A DNA stretch of 64,000 nt from Oceaniferula spumae (GCF_042849255.1 NZ_AP026866.1:930001-994000); one strand, 5' to 3'. Positions 52,770-62,473 are shown, counted from the stretch's first letter. Numbers and translations: made by a program. The notes: generated by a model not told the origin, from the letters alone.

Positions 52770-54401
52770 ATGGCCTCATCACCTTTTTTCTACCAAGACC
52801 CCTTTCCTCTCGGCCCCGACACCACGGAATACGAGCAAATCAGCAGTGAACACGTCAGCGTCAGCGAATTTGACGGACGTGAAATGCTCAAAGTCGAGCC
52901 GGAAGCTCTTACCCTGCTGGCCAACGAAGCCATCAAAGCGGTCTCTTTCAAACTGCGCACCAGCCACCTGAAGCAAGTCGCCTCCATCCTCGATGACCCA
53001 GAGGCCACGGAAAACGATCGCATGGTCGCCCTGATGCTTCTGAAAAACGCTGAAATAGCGGCCCAAGGTATTCTTCCAGGCTGTCAGGATACCGGAACCG
53101 CTATCGTCATGGGTAAAAAAGGCCAACAGGTCTGGACCGGTGCTGACGATGCCGAGGCGCTTTCACTCGGCATTCACAAAACCTACCAGGAGGAAAACCT
53201 ACGTTACTCCCAGAGCGCTCCGCTCAACATGTATGACGAGGTCAATACCAAGACCAATCTGCCAGCACAGATCGACCTCTACGCCACCGAAGGAGATGCC
53301 TACAAGTTCTTGTTTATGACCAAAGGTGGCGGCTCGGCGAACAAGACGTTCCTCTATCAGGAAACCAAGGCTCTTTTAAATCCCAAGCGTCTGGTCGAGT
53401 TCTGCATTGAGAAAATGAAAACCCTCGGCACCTCCGCCTGCCCTCCTTATCACCTCGCCTTTGTCATCGGCGGCACCTCCGCGGAGACCTGCCTGAAGAC
53501 GGTGAAGATGGCATCGACCCGCTATTACGACGAACTTCCCACTTCTGGAAATGAACACGGCAGAGCCTTTCGCGACCTCGAACTAGAGGCCACCTTGTTA
53601 GAAGAAGCGCGTAAGGTGGGCATTGGAGCTCAATTTGGCGGCAAGTATTTCGCCCACGATGTGCGCGTGATCCGACTCCCCCGTCACGGTGCGTCCTGTC
53701 CTGTGGGACTGGGTGTTTCATGCTCTGCAGACCGCCAGGCCAAGGCCAAGATCACCAAGGATGGCATTTTCCTTGAGAAATTAGAAACCAACCCCGGACA
53801 ATTCATTCCGGAGAAGTTCCGCGACTGGAAATTCAAGGGGGTCGAAATCGATCTCGATCAAGGCATGGAAGCGACCCTCGCCACTTTATCAAAATATCCA
53901 GTAACCACGGCCATTTCACTTACCGGCACGATCATCGTCGCCCGCGATATCGCGCATGCAAAGATCGCGGAGAAGCTGGAAAATGGTGAAGGCATTCCGG
54001 ATTACATCAAGGACTACCCTATTTACTACGCCGGCCCGGCCAAGACGCCTGAGGGCATGGCCAGTGGGTCGTTCGGCCCGACCACTGCCGGCCGAATGGA
54101 CCCTTATGTGAACCTATTCCAAAAACACGGAGCGTCCATGGTGATGCTCGCCAAGGGCAATCGCTCGCAGATGGTTACCGATGCATGCAAAACACACGGA
54201 GGCTTCTACCTAGGCTCTGCAGGTGGTCCGGCTGCGTTGTTAGCCAAGGAGCACATCAAGAGTCAGGAGGTGGTCGATTTCCCTGAGCTTGGCATGGAGG
54301 CCGTTTGGAAAATCAAAGTGGAGAATTTCCCCGCGTTCATCTTAGTTGACGACAAAGGCAACGACTTCTTCCAGCAGTTAAGCCAGTGTCCCGTTTGTTA
54401 G
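52770..54401 (+). CDS. fumA: class I (iron-sulfur) fumarate hydratase
   Basis: About 543 residues from the ATG at 52770 (MASSPFFYQDPFPL); a TTG at 52758 is an unlikely alternative. Fe-S ligands and active-site motifs: ILPGCQDTGTAIVMGKKG near residue 106, KTLGTSACPPYHLAFVIGGT near 222, and CPVGLGVSCSADRQAKAK near 310. A C-terminal beta domain has GPTTAGRMDPYVNLFQKHGA near 430 and GSAGGPAALLA near 490. It converts fumarate and malate in the TCA cycle. The gene is monocistronic, diverging from rpsN. Confidence 0.93.
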   Translation: MASSPFFYQDPFPLGPDTTEYEQISSEHVSVSEFDGREMLKVEPEALTLLANEAIKAVSFKLRTSHLKQVASILDDPEATENDRMVALMLLKNAEIAAQGILPGCQDTGTAIVMGKKGQQVWTGADDAEALSLGIHKTYQEENLRYSQSAPLNMYDEVNTKTNLPAQIDLYATEGDAYKFLFMTKGGGSANKTFLYQETKALLNPKRLVEFCIEKMKTLGTSACPPYHLAFVIGGTSAETCLKTVKMASTRYYDELPTSGNEHGRAFRDLELEATLLEEARKVGIGAQFGGKYFAHDVRVIRLPRHGASCPVGLGVSCSADRQAKAKITKDGIFLEKLETNPGQFIPEKFRDWKFKGVEIDLDQGMEATLATLSKYPVTTAISLTGTIIVARDIAHAKIAEKLENGEGIPDYIKDYPIYYAGPAKTPEGMASGSFGPTTAGRMDPYVNLFQKHGASMVMLAKGNRSQMVTDACKTHGGFYLGSAGGPAALLAKEHIKSQEVVDFPELGMEAVWKIKVENFPAFILVDDKGNDFFQQLSQCPVC

Positions 54402-54425
54402 GAAATCCGGCTAGTGCCACTTGGC

Positions 54426-55586
54426 TTATTTAACCAAAGGATTTCTCGGTATCCTGCGCTTGTTCTCCGGGTCTTTGGGCTTGTTCGGGGCGAAAGGATC
54501 ATTGTCCCCCTTGTCGCCATCGGGTTCGGGCTTTTTGTATTGCTCGATCATCTGACGAGTTCGCTGATAGTCACCCTTCACCAGCTCAGCTTGCTTCGAA
54601 CTCGCAGCTTGATTCAGCAATTCAAGGTAGGCGGCATTGGCCTTTTTCAGATTCTCTAACGAACTGTCGCTGATTTCCTGAAAGAGGATTTTGTGGTGAC
54701 GGTTCAGTATCGATGCTTCAGGCGCAACTGCCGGGTTTTTCTCCAAGGTTTCGATCTCGGAAGCTAATTTCTTTTCGAATGCGTCGCCCGCCAGCGAGGC
54801 GTATGGGTAACCACGTAACTGCCGCAGCTTGATCCAGCGGTCGAAGGGGTCGAGCTTTGCCGCCGACTGAAACTCCTGCTCCATTTCCTTTTGTGCAACC
54901 GGTGCCACTTTCGTTCGTGAGGTCGTCTGCAGGACCAGCCACTGTTGCAGGGCTGTCGATCCATCCTTGGGCATGGAATGCGCAATGTCGTGCCACACAT
55001 CGAAGGTAGTGGACGCTCCCAGGTTTCGGTAAAACACCACAGCTCTGAGACTGAAATAATAACCACCATCGAGCCTACCGACACCTATGAACACGGGTTT
55101 CTTCCGACTGAATTTCCGCGTATTGCCAGGATTCACTTTGTAAAGATGCCCAGCCCCCATGATTGCCCCACCTGCCAGATCAGGCACCGCCTGCAACAAA
55201 AAATCACTCATGTAACCACCTTTGGAGAAGCCGGCAACGTAGCAGCGTTTCTGGTCCATGTTATACTTGTCGGCCAGATGACGACGGACGGATCGGAATA
55301 GGGTCAACTCCTTCTCGAGTTCGACTTTGGTGCCCTGCAGACGTCCCTGTTGATAATAGGTCATGCCCACCACAATCCATTCGCGTCCATCAACATGATG
55401 TCGCATCAGTGATGTGTCCGGATTGCCTCCACCACCGTGGTAGTAAAACAACGCCGGATACTTCTTCGATGCATCGTATTCATCCGGCAGCTGGACTTTC
55501 ACGCGATGGGCCAAGTCAGGAAATCCAAGCTCAATGGTCTTGGCCGAACACAGCACGGGAAGTAGCAACAGAAAAAGGAAGCGCAT
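54426..55586 (-). CDS. secreted alpha/beta hydrolase (PHB depolymerase/esterase type)
   Basis: 386 residues. A short signal peptide (MRFLFLLLLPVLCSA) opens the protein. The alpha/beta core has ALFYYHGGGGNPDTSLMRHH near residue 45 and the nucleophile elbow CYVAGFSKGGYMSDFLLQAV near 115 (G-F-S-x-G). The oxyanion HGGGG block and the nucleophile fit the esterase/PHB-depolymerase group. The catalytic His is probably in VWHDIAHSMP near 200. A long helical C-terminal extension (about 230-386) ends with a Lys/Pro-rich tail. The substrate is unknown. It is 48 bases downstream of mgtE. Confidence 0.82.
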   Translation of the reverse strand: MRFLFLLLLPVLCSAKTIELGFPDLAHRVKVQLPDEYDASKKYPALFYYHGGGGNPDTSLMRHHVDGREWIVVGMTYYQQGRLQGTKVELEKELTLFRSVRRHLADKYNMDQKRCYVAGFSKGGYMSDFLLQAVPDLAGGAIMGAGHLYKVNPGNTRKFSRKKPVFIGVGRLDGGYYFSLRAVVFYRNLGASTTFDVWHDIAHSMPKDGSTALQQWLVLQTTSRTKVAPVAQKEMEQEFQSAAKLDPFDRWIKLRQLRGYPYASLAGDAFEKKLASEIETLEKNPAVAPEASILNRHHKILFQEISDSSLENLKKANAAYLELLNQAASSKQAELVKGDYQRTRQMIEQYKKPEPDGDKGDNDPFAPNKPKDPENKRRIPRNPLVK

Positions 55587-55634
55587 GATTCAACTCTGGC
55601 ACGTTTCTCACGCATTGCACGCAAAGAACACCAC

Positions 55635-57020
55635 TCAGACCAGCCGAGTCATCGCCACATTGGCCAGACTCAGCACCAGGAAGAAGCCGCTCATATCTGT
55701 GCAGGTCGTCAAAATGGGACCGGAAGCCAGCGCTGGGTCGACTTTGAATTTCTTCAGAATCAGCGGCACCAGACCACCGATGGCAACGGATAGAATGGTG
55801 TTCAACATCAGCGCACCGCCGATGACGAGACCGAGGTATACATTCCCCTTCCATATCGCCGCCAGAGTTCCGAGCACAATGCCTAACACCACCCCGTTAT
55901 TCAGTCCAAGCCAGACTTCCTTGAGCAATACACGCACGTAATCGCGTGGCTGGATAATACCCAGTGTTAGTTCGCGGATACTGACTGCGACTGCTTGATT
56001 CCCTGAACAACCACTCATGTCAGATACCATCGGCAGGAAAACGGCCAGTGCGATCACCGACTGCAAGGTGTCCTCATAGCTCGCGATGATACTTGCCGCC
56101 AGAAGGTTCAGCAAAATGTTAGGCCCCAACCAAGCCAAGCGTCTAACACAACGTTCTCTCAGCGGCATACTGCGAAGTTCCTCACCACCGACGATACCGC
56201 TGGATTTCAGATAATCCTCGGTCTGTGCATCAGAAAGCGCTTCGTTGACTGCGGACCGAGAGACGATACCTTTAAGCTGGCCGGCTGCATCCACCACGGG
56301 GAACGCCAGATAATTTTTACTTTCGAAAAGATCCTGCAGTTCTTCCAAGCCCGTGTCCACCGTGGTGGCCACTGGTCCGGGAATCATCAGCTCACCAATA
56401 CTACGACTGCGACGGCCCAAGACCAAGTTGCGCAGTGCCAGTACACCGGTCAGCTGCATGTTTTCTCCGGTGACGTAAAAATACTGCACTTCGTCATCGG
56501 AGTATTCTTCGGCATTGTTTCCAAGCTCTGCCAAGACATCGGCAACGGTGGCGTGTTCTGGAAACGAAACCACGTGATCGGACATCAAACCACCAGCACT
56601 ATCCCACTCATAGCCAGCCCGCTCACGCAGATCCTTGGACTCCTCAAGGTCGTCAATTTCAGCGAGAATCGCCTCGGATCTACGATCATCCAGTTCACGC
56701 AGCAAGTCACCACTCAGGTCTGCGGGCAATTCCTCCAGAACATCTGCGGCCACGTCGGCCGGCATCTCCTCGAGCATCTCGACAGCCTGCGCTTCTGCAA
56801 GGTTCTCGATCAATTCCGCGGTCTCACCCACCGGCAGCAATCGGCATAGCCGTTCGCGATCTTCGATATCGAGCTGGCTGACAATACGCCGCTGATCGTC
56901 TGCTGTGGCAGACTCCAGAATATCGTGTGCCGCTACGACGTCGTTAGCATCGATGGCTTCGATGAGTCGCTTCCAGCGTGCGGGCAGTTCTACAGCCTCG
57001 ATGGGTGGTTCTTCAATCAT
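55635..57020 (-). CDS. mgtE: magnesium transporter MgtE
   Basis: 461 residues. The N-terminal MgtE_N superhelical domain has VAADVLEELPADLSGDLLRE near residue 88. Two CBS domains (residues 145-265) include ALRNLVLGRRSRSIGELMIP. Five membrane segments follow (RRLAWLGPNILLNLLAASII and others), with the selectivity-region motif DMSGCSGNQAVAVSIRELTL near residue 335. The N and CBS domains sense Mg and gate the channel. Sequence and length are typical. Confidence 0.94.
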   Translation of the reverse strand: MIEEPPIEAVELPARWKRLIEAIDANDVVAAHDILESATADDQRRIVSQLDIEDRERLCRLLPVGETAELIENLAEAQAVEMLEEMPADVAADVLEELPADLSGDLLRELDDRRSEAILAEIDDLEESKDLRERAGYEWDSAGGLMSDHVVSFPEHATVADVLAELGNNAEEYSDDEVQYFYVTGENMQLTGVLALRNLVLGRRSRSIGELMIPGPVATTVDTGLEELQDLFESKNYLAFPVVDAAGQLKGIVSRSAVNEALSDAQTEDYLKSSGIVGGEELRSMPLRERCVRRLAWLGPNILLNLLAASIIASYEDTLQSVIALAVFLPMVSDMSGCSGNQAVAVSIRELTLGIIQPRDYVRVLLKEVWLGLNNGVVLGIVLGTLAAIWKGNVYLGLVIGGALMLNTILSVAIGGLVPLILKKFKVDPALASGPILTTCTDMSGFFLVLSLANVAMTRLV

Positions 57021-57194
57021 GGTGTGGTTTCTCCGGTAAGAAGAAACTACACAGATTCCACTCCATCACAAACAAAGCCCCTAACAATCCATCACTTCAC
57101 TCGTGGATTGAAAACCTTCGATGCCGATCAGGCACGAATCTTTGCGAACTGGCAGCGGTCTATTTTTCAGGAAAGGTTTTCCCCTCAGACCAAC

Positions 57195-59123
57195 CTACCT
57201 CTCCCCTTCAGCCACTTCACCACTTGAGTAGGCATCGAGCAGTTGCTCCAGAGCCTCTATCTGTTTCATAATTCTCCGACCCTTGTTCGTGTCTTTGACC
57301 TGCCTCGGCTGCGCATAGTTTCTCACTTCGCGCATGGTGGGCACAATATCCTCTCCAGAACGCACCACACTGACCGGGTCTTTGAACCCGTGATGCTCCG
57401 CGAGGAAGTCTCCCGTTGACGATAAAATAAGCGTATACCCTCTGTCGCCGTAGGCTTCTGAAAAGGCACCATCGATCGTGACCGCATTGCCTCCACGCTT
57501 CACTGGCTCCTCCCCTTTTTCAACCTTCACTGGCACGTGCCCGTTGACGATGAGCCCCCCTTCCGGAACGCCCATATCACCACACACACGGTCGCAGAAC
57601 TCCGCGTCATGGATCCAGTCAAACCAAGCGTTACGCCGTTCGGCATGAGCTGCTTTATCCTCCACAAAATAAGTCTCAAAGGTCGCCATCTTATCCTTAC
57701 CAAACAAGGGCGATCGAGGCCCCGCCCAGAGATAGTAAAACCAGTCCTTGTCCATCTGTTCGGCCCTGCTTCCTGCACGGAATGCCCTTTTCACGACGCG
57801 ATTGAACGCATCAAACTGCTCCGGTCCGCGGCACTCGTTACCGTCAACTTCCAGACTCTGATATTGCCCATCCTCATCCACTGCGATGCAGGCATGGAAA
57901 ATCACAGCCTTGTCGCGGACCTGAGCCATTTTCCCCCGTTGGGCCACCCAGTTCATGTGATCCCAAAGTCTCGATGAGCTGGTGAAGGATTCCACCAAGC
58001 GCTTCATGCAGTGCTCCTCCTCGGGAGAGAGAACATTCGGATTCGAAGGATCGACCGTAGGAAATAAGGAGTCACGCAACGGATGGACTTTTCCATCGAG
58101 AGTCACTGTGCCTGCCTCGTAATCGATCAGCTTCATCACATTCCGATCCGCCATGTCCCACTCCGGATGACGCTCTGCCATTTGTCCCTCCAGTTTGAAC
58201 TGGATGATAGAAATCGCCTTCTGCATGCGCGCGATCAGGCGTTCGTCGCGCTCGCCGCCGCGCTTTGGTTTGAAACATTCGGCCGGATCATCGCCGTAGG
58301 CATCGATGGCGAGCTGCTCCAGAGCTTTGGTCAAAATTCCGTAACCTTCCTCAAGCTGGAACATACGCCGGTAACGCAACGAAACACGCAGGACCAAGGC
58401 TATCAAGAGCTCGTGTCCGAGACATGCTCCCATCCAGCTAACATCGTGGTTCCCCCACACCAGACTGACGTCCGGTTGTTTCATCAAGTAGTCGACCACC
58501 CAGTCGAGCCTGGCACCTCGGTCGCCCAAGTCACCGGCCACCACCAGTTCATCCACGGCCACATTTCTGATGAACCGCGCCGCTGCCCGGATCGCGAGGA
58601 AATCCATCCCCCGTGCCACCAGCTCTCGTATCTGCACATAGAGCACACACTCACCATGTCCTCCGGCCGGAAAATTCAGTAGTATCTCGAATAATTCCCG
58701 GAACTCTTTGGGCGCGTAGTCGTTGATTTCTTTCCGCCGCTTGGTTCTGATCAAATGCCGGATCACCACGAACTGCCGTTGCAATGTCTTCAGCACCCAC
58801 TCATAGCGATCATCCTGATTCTCGCCGAAATGTACACCTTTCATCTGCAGGCTCTCTGTCGGATAATACAGCAATTGCAAAAACTGCTTCAGCTCCTCAC
58901 CCTGCAACTCGCCCTCGAACAGCTGCGCTACCACCGGACGTAACATTCCCGATGCGTTATTGATCACATGTCGAAGCTTCCGCGCCTCACCGTGAATATC
59001 GCTGATCACATGCACCACGCCCTTCGGCGTCTCCAGCTGAGCCCGCAGGGCCGCAATCTCAAAACTAGCCGCCTCCCTACTGGGAAACTCCTTTGCCAAT
59101 ACCAGATGTAACAGGTCTACCAT
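57195..59123 (-). CDS. fbp: fructose-1,6-bisphosphatase class III (Firmicutes type)
   Basis: 642 residues, the usual length of the FBPase_2 family. Metallophosphoesterase motifs occur in order: VHVISDIHGEARKLRHVINN near residue 40, VVAGDLGDRGARLDWVVDYL near 195, SLVWGNHDVSWMGACLGHEL near 220, and GGLIVNGHVPVKVEKGEEPV near 545. It removes the 1-phosphate of fructose-1,6-bisphosphate in gluconeogenesis. It is unrelated to class I/II FBPases and, although first known from Bacillus, also occurs in other phyla. It reads leftward, as do its neighbours mgtE and the carrier gene, and is separated from each by more than 100 bases. Confidence 0.92.
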   Translation of the reverse strand: MVDLLHLVLAKEFPSREAASFEIAALRAQLETPKGVVHVISDIHGEARKLRHVINNASGMLRPVVAQLFEGELQGEELKQFLQLLYYPTESLQMKGVHFGENQDDRYEWVLKTLQRQFVVIRHLIRTKRRKEINDYAPKEFRELFEILLNFPAGGHGECVLYVQIRELVARGMDFLAIRAAARFIRNVAVDELVVAGDLGDRGARLDWVVDYLMKQPDVSLVWGNHDVSWMGACLGHELLIALVLRVSLRYRRMFQLEEGYGILTKALEQLAIDAYGDDPAECFKPKRGGERDERLIARMQKAISIIQFKLEGQMAERHPEWDMADRNVMKLIDYEAGTVTLDGKVHPLRDSLFPTVDPSNPNVLSPEEEHCMKRLVESFTSSSRLWDHMNWVAQRGKMAQVRDKAVIFHACIAVDEDGQYQSLEVDGNECRGPEQFDAFNRVVKRAFRAGSRAEQMDKDWFYYLWAGPRSPLFGKDKMATFETYFVEDKAAHAERRNAWFDWIHDAEFCDRVCGDMGVPEGGLIVNGHVPVKVEKGEEPVKRGGNAVTIDGAFSEAYGDRGYTLILSSTGDFLAEHHGFKDPVSVVRSGEDIVPTMREVRNYAQPRQVKDTNKGRRIMKQIEALEQLLDAYSSGEVAEGER

Positions 59124-59252
59124 TTCCTAAACATATTCAATTTCATCACACCAAGTGGCCAGCCTTAATCATGGCACCGTCCGTCATACACAGTCATTGA
59201 CTAACAGAGCCTTTGTTTTTCATACGCCATCTCAAAAATACGGACCACAGGC

Positions 59253-60518
59253 TCAATCTTCAGCTTCGTCCGCATCGTGTTTTTTACCCAAGTAGATTCC
59301 GATCACACCCCATAGGATCGCGATGCCAGCACCGACACAAAGGATCGTTGAAAGGCCCAAGTTAAAGTAACCATCACCTAGCATGGCGATAATCCAAATC
59401 CAGAACACATCCCCACCTCGGTAGACGGCTACGTCAATAATAGGCTTGGTCTTGAAGCGGGCTTCACGATCCACTGCCGTGAACAGAATCTCCCGCGCCG
59501 GACGAGTGATGGCGTAGTTTCCAGCTCGGCGAACAACCTGAAGCGCCAGAACATAGAGCACCACAGGGTTCACACTCAGGACCAGAATCAGAGCCGCCAC
59601 CAAGAAAGGAACAAGAGAGAGCGTCACAGGCATACCAAACCTACGCGACAGTCGATTGGTCGCAAAAATACCAATGATGATCGTCAAGCTATTCGTCACC
59701 AACTCCACCAGACCGAGCCAAAAGGTCCGTTTCTCCTCAGAAAATTCAGCCAGCACGTTCTTCTGTGTGGAATAGAGAAATGCACTTATACTGGTGAACA
59801 TGAAAATGAATGCTGCGATTCCCAGCAAACGCTTGTGTGTGATCAGTTCCTGAAAACCTGAAAATGGATTCGGGCTGAGCTCTTGGTTCCCCTCGGCATC
59901 ACTCCCGTTCCGGTTGAGATAGATGTTTAGTTTCCAGATCAACGGCAGGGTGAGCAATAGTCCTCCACTGGCTACTAACAAAGTGTTTGCCACACTCATA
60001 CTCTGCGCGAGAAGCACGACGAGTAGAGGTCCGCAGATGGCACCGGCGCTGGCACCGGTGTTGATGAACCCGAAGATCCGTTTGCTCTCCTCTTTCGAAT
60101 ATTGCTGTGAAATGAAACTCCAGAAAACAGAGATATGGAACAGACTGAACACACTACTCCAAACGTAGAAAATCTTACCCAGCAGAGTCACCTCCGCACC
60201 TGATTTGTAGGCCACATACAGCCCCGTGAAACTCATCGCAAAGAACACGAAAACCCCAGGCACGAGCACGCGCAGTGCTATCTTGGAAGCAAAAACATTA
60301 TAGATGGAAACCGCGATGGTGGATACGATGAAGGTCAGCGTCCACTGTTCAGCGAGAGTAACATCACCCCAATCACTGGGAAGAGCATCACGCACTGGCT
60401 TGATGATCATGTAAGACGCCATCAAGATAAAGATGAAGAGAAACGCCGTCAGCGCTGCCTTAATCTCGGATGGCTTGATCTGAGTAGAGCGGGAAAAAAA
60501 AGCGGTTAGAGGATGCAT
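59253..60518 (-). CDS. NTP/NDP exchange-carrier-like membrane transporter (MFS-like)
   Basis: 421 residues with 11-12 membrane segments. The opening KPSEIKAALTAFLFIFILMA followed by SYMIIKPVRDALPSDWGD resembles the ADP/ATP carrier-like proteins of plastid/chlamydial type (Tlc/Npt) and related MFS-like proteins of free-living Planctomycetes and Verrucomicrobia. Later motifs: FWSFISQQYSKEESKRIFGF, INTGASAGAICGPLLVVLLA, and LFTAVDREARFKTKPIIDVA. The length is a little short for Npt. Substrate specificity cannot be read from sequence: nucleotide exchange, or another solute. Confidence 0.72.
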   Translation of the reverse strand: MHPLTAFFSRSTQIKPSEIKAALTAFLFIFILMASYMIIKPVRDALPSDWGDVTLAEQWTLTFIVSTIAVSIYNVFASKIALRVLVPGVFVFFAMSFTGLYVAYKSGAEVTLLGKIFYVWSSVFSLFHISVFWSFISQQYSKEESKRIFGFINTGASAGAICGPLLVVLLAQSMSVANTLLVASGGLLLTLPLIWKLNIYLNRNGSDAEGNQELSPNPFSGFQELITHKRLLGIAAFIFMFTSISAFLYSTQKNVLAEFSEEKRTFWLGLVELVTNSLTIIIGIFATNRLSRRFGMPVTLSLVPFLVAALILVLSVNPVVLYVLALQVVRRAGNYAITRPAREILFTAVDREARFKTKPIIDVAVYRGGDVFWIWIIAMLGDGYFNLGLSTILCVGAGIAILWGVIGIYLGKKHDADEAED

Positions 60519-60557
60519 TAAATCTGATTAGATAAGGTGAACAATGAAATCGTCATG

Positions 60558-60737
60558 TTAGCAAGGAAGGCGGCTAGCATGGTCACAGCGTAGACCACTG
60601 TGGTTTTTGGGAGTCACCCCTTCTTTACTCACGTGGTGGACTACTTCCTTACAATTATCAGCGAATACCTCTGGAGCCATAAACTGTGCACCCAAATTAG
60701 AGAGCAGGAGCGAGGGAATACGATAATCTGTTTTCAT
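60558..60737 (-). CDS. possible small ORF of 59 residues
   Basis: A minus-strand ORF with ATG at 60737 and TAA at 60558. It encodes MKTDYRIPSLLLSNLGAQFM, then APEVFADNCKEVVHHVSKEG, and ends with CDHASRLPC. It contains four Cys and several His residues and no clear signal or membrane segment. It lies in an otherwise gene-poor 570 bp interval. It may be a real small protein or chance; the protein-like composition of the middle portion is the only support. Confidence 0.3.
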   Translation of the reverse strand: MKTDYRIPSLLLSNLGAQFMAPEVFADNCKEVVHHVSKEGVTPKNHSGLRCDHASRLPC

Positions 60738-61085
60738 ATTGATGTGGTGACCGGATAGATACGGCAGTCAGCTGTTTTATTATTCCCCAATGTTGAGAGT
60801 GAAGTGCTAATCGCGAAGAAGTGCCTAGATCTTATTTGTTAGCACCCCTTACTTGAAGCATGAATGAAATAATAAAGACGCTGCCCAGAGCAATCTATCA
60901 ATACCGCCATTGTAAACCATAGCCTGTATCCACTAGCACCTATGCATTATCCACATTAGAGACGCCACCATCGATGACCATTGCCTCACAATCTTCTTCG
61001 ACCCTTCTGCGGAAAAACGAAACCTACAATCACCGGACCCGTTACACATTCGGCTGCATCAATTAAGAACCGATCGAAGGCAATA
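60738..61085. other. gene-poor interval
   Basis: No convincing ORF, RNA gene or repeat is visible. A plus-strand ORF beginning at 60981 continues as an antisense shadow of the TPM gene. The stretch presumably holds promoter and leader sequence. Confidence 0.4.
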
Positions 61086-61919
61086 TTACTCAGTGTCCTG
61101 TCGCTGGAAGCCAACCACAATCCCGCTACCTCCACTGTGGGGGCCGAGAAAACGCTCGCGCCACACCGTGTCAGGAAATGTGAAGGATGCTCTGCGGCGT
61201 TTCAATTTTCGAATGATGAAGATCAGTGCTGCAACTCCAATAATCATCAAGATCCCCGCGGCGATCGCCAGCAATTTGAGTTTTTTGATTTTTTGAGTCT
61301 TCCCGACAATCATTTTGTCTCTGGCCTCCACATTCCGCTCCGTTTTACGAAGGTTTGCGGCGTAGACGTATCTCAAATCATCCGCACACTCGGTGCATGC
61401 CGCTAACGCCCGCTCTTTGGGGGTGTTTTCGCGTTTCGCTCGTTTCAGAGCGTCCGCCAAGGCTTTCTCAATGGTCGGTTGTGGGATTTCAACTCCGCTG
61501 CCGGCCACGTGTACTCCTGCTGCATCGGCGGGCACGATCATCACCACACACCAAACAGGGGCTCTGGACCAAACGGCACCAACCTGCTGGGCGAAGGCCT
61601 GGGTCCCTTGAGGAGGTGTGTCTTTCAAGATGACCAGATAGGTATCCACCTGCTGTTCAATAAATCGACGACTAAGCTCCTCTTGAATTTTTTCACGTTC
61701 TTCTCCATTCAACCAACGCGCTTGGTCAAGCACATGGTTGATGGGTCGGGGCGGAACTACGAAAGGCTCTGACGCGCGGGCTATGGCGTCCTTCTCATCC
61801 ACCTGAGCCGTGACGACAGATCCAGTGAGCATCAGAGCCGCATACATGAACACATTGAGCCAACGCACGATCGATGATAGACCGCTGATAGAGTTCATGC
61901 CTGTGGCCAAAGTCGTCAT
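61086..61919 (-). CDS. TPM-domain protein, membrane-anchored
   Basis: 277 residues. An N-terminal hydrophobic segment (VFMYAALMLTGSVVTAQV) is a signal peptide or anchor. The TPM domain (about 55-180) has NHVLDQARWLNGEEREKIQE near residue 60 and APVWCVVMIVPADAAGVHVA near 130. A second membrane segment (LLAIAAGILMIIGVAALIFI) near residue 215 is followed by a basic region. TPM proteins (YgcG/Psb32 type) assist membrane-complex repair or phosphate handling; here the role is unknown. Its ATG overlaps the upstream gene's stop (ATGA), and that gene also encodes a TPM-type domain. Confidence 0.75.
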   Translation of the reverse strand: MTTLATGMNSISGLSSIVRWLNVFMYAALMLTGSVVTAQVDEKDAIARASEPFVVPPRPINHVLDQARWLNGEEREKIQEELSRRFIEQQVDTYLVILKDTPPQGTQAFAQQVGAVWSRAPVWCVVMIVPADAAGVHVAGSGVEIPQPTIEKALADALKRAKRENTPKERALAACTECADDLRYVYAANLRKTERNVEARDKMIVGKTQKIKKLKLLAIAAGILMIIGVAALIFIIRKLKRRRASFTFPDTVWRERFLGPHSGGSGIVVGFQRQDTE

Positions 61920-62473
61920 TTCAGTTTGATCGTGTTCCGGACTTTATCAGAGGCCTGCCAGAGCAGTTCCTCAGCACCATTGATGTAGCCCAACAAAGCC
62001 TCTCGATAATCACCCGTTTGTAACTGAGGTGCTATATCGGTGAGCAGCTTTTCCCACCCGCTGTCTTCCATGAAAGCCTCGATCGCGTATCCAGGAGTGA
62101 CGGCTACCAGCCCCCTCCTCACGTCCACCAATAGGAGGATACTCCATGCCCTCTCCTCTTCGGTCTGTCCATGTTGTAATCGGCAGGCATTCATCATCCA
62201 GAAACCAAATTCCGGCAAATTGACATCGTCCTCTAAATTCACCATGCAGAAGTACATGCCCAGCTGTGGGAATCTGCGCACTAACTGATCTGAAGCTGCG
62301 ATGACATCTGCCCGGATCGCCTCATCGGTAACATTGGCGTGATCCATGAAGCGATCTAACACAGGCGGCGTGTATGGGAACTGCCTCACTGTGGCATGGG
62401 CGTCAAAGCCACAACGCGGGCATTGCTCTGCCTGTTCTTTGAACCGCTGAAGACAAGACGGGCACACCACCAT
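61916..62473 (-). CDS. zinc-ribbon plus TPM-type domain protein
   Basis: About 185 residues from the ATG at 62473 (MVVCPSCLQRF). A GTG at 62530 would add 19 basic residues; the ATG is preferred. A rubredoxin-like zinc ribbon CPSCLQRFKEQAEQCPRCGF lies at the start. The TPM-like domain is seen in GMYFCMVNLEDDVNLPEFGF and WSILLLVDVRRGLVAVTPGY, near residues 75-140. It is cytosolic, with no membrane segment. It ends in a 4-base overlap with the membrane-anchored TPM gene, so the two products probably work together. Confidence 0.72.
   Translation of the reverse strand: MVVCPSCLQRFKEQAEQCPRCGFDAHATVRQFPYTPPVLDRFMDHANVTDEAIRADVIAASDQLVRRFPQLGMYFCMVNLEDDVNLPEFGFWMMNACRLQHGQTEEERAWSILLLVDVRRGLVAVTPGYAIEAFMEDSGWEKLLTDIAPQLQTGDYREALLGYINGAEELLWQASDKVRNTIKLK

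Noticed and set aside
58083..58682. 199-residue plus-strand ORF in fbp
   Set aside because: Antisense to class III fructose bisphosphatase, which has complete metal motifs over its full length.
60981..61406. 141-residue plus-strand ORF entering the TPM gene
   Set aside because: Most of it is antisense to the TPM gene; no known motif and no leader.
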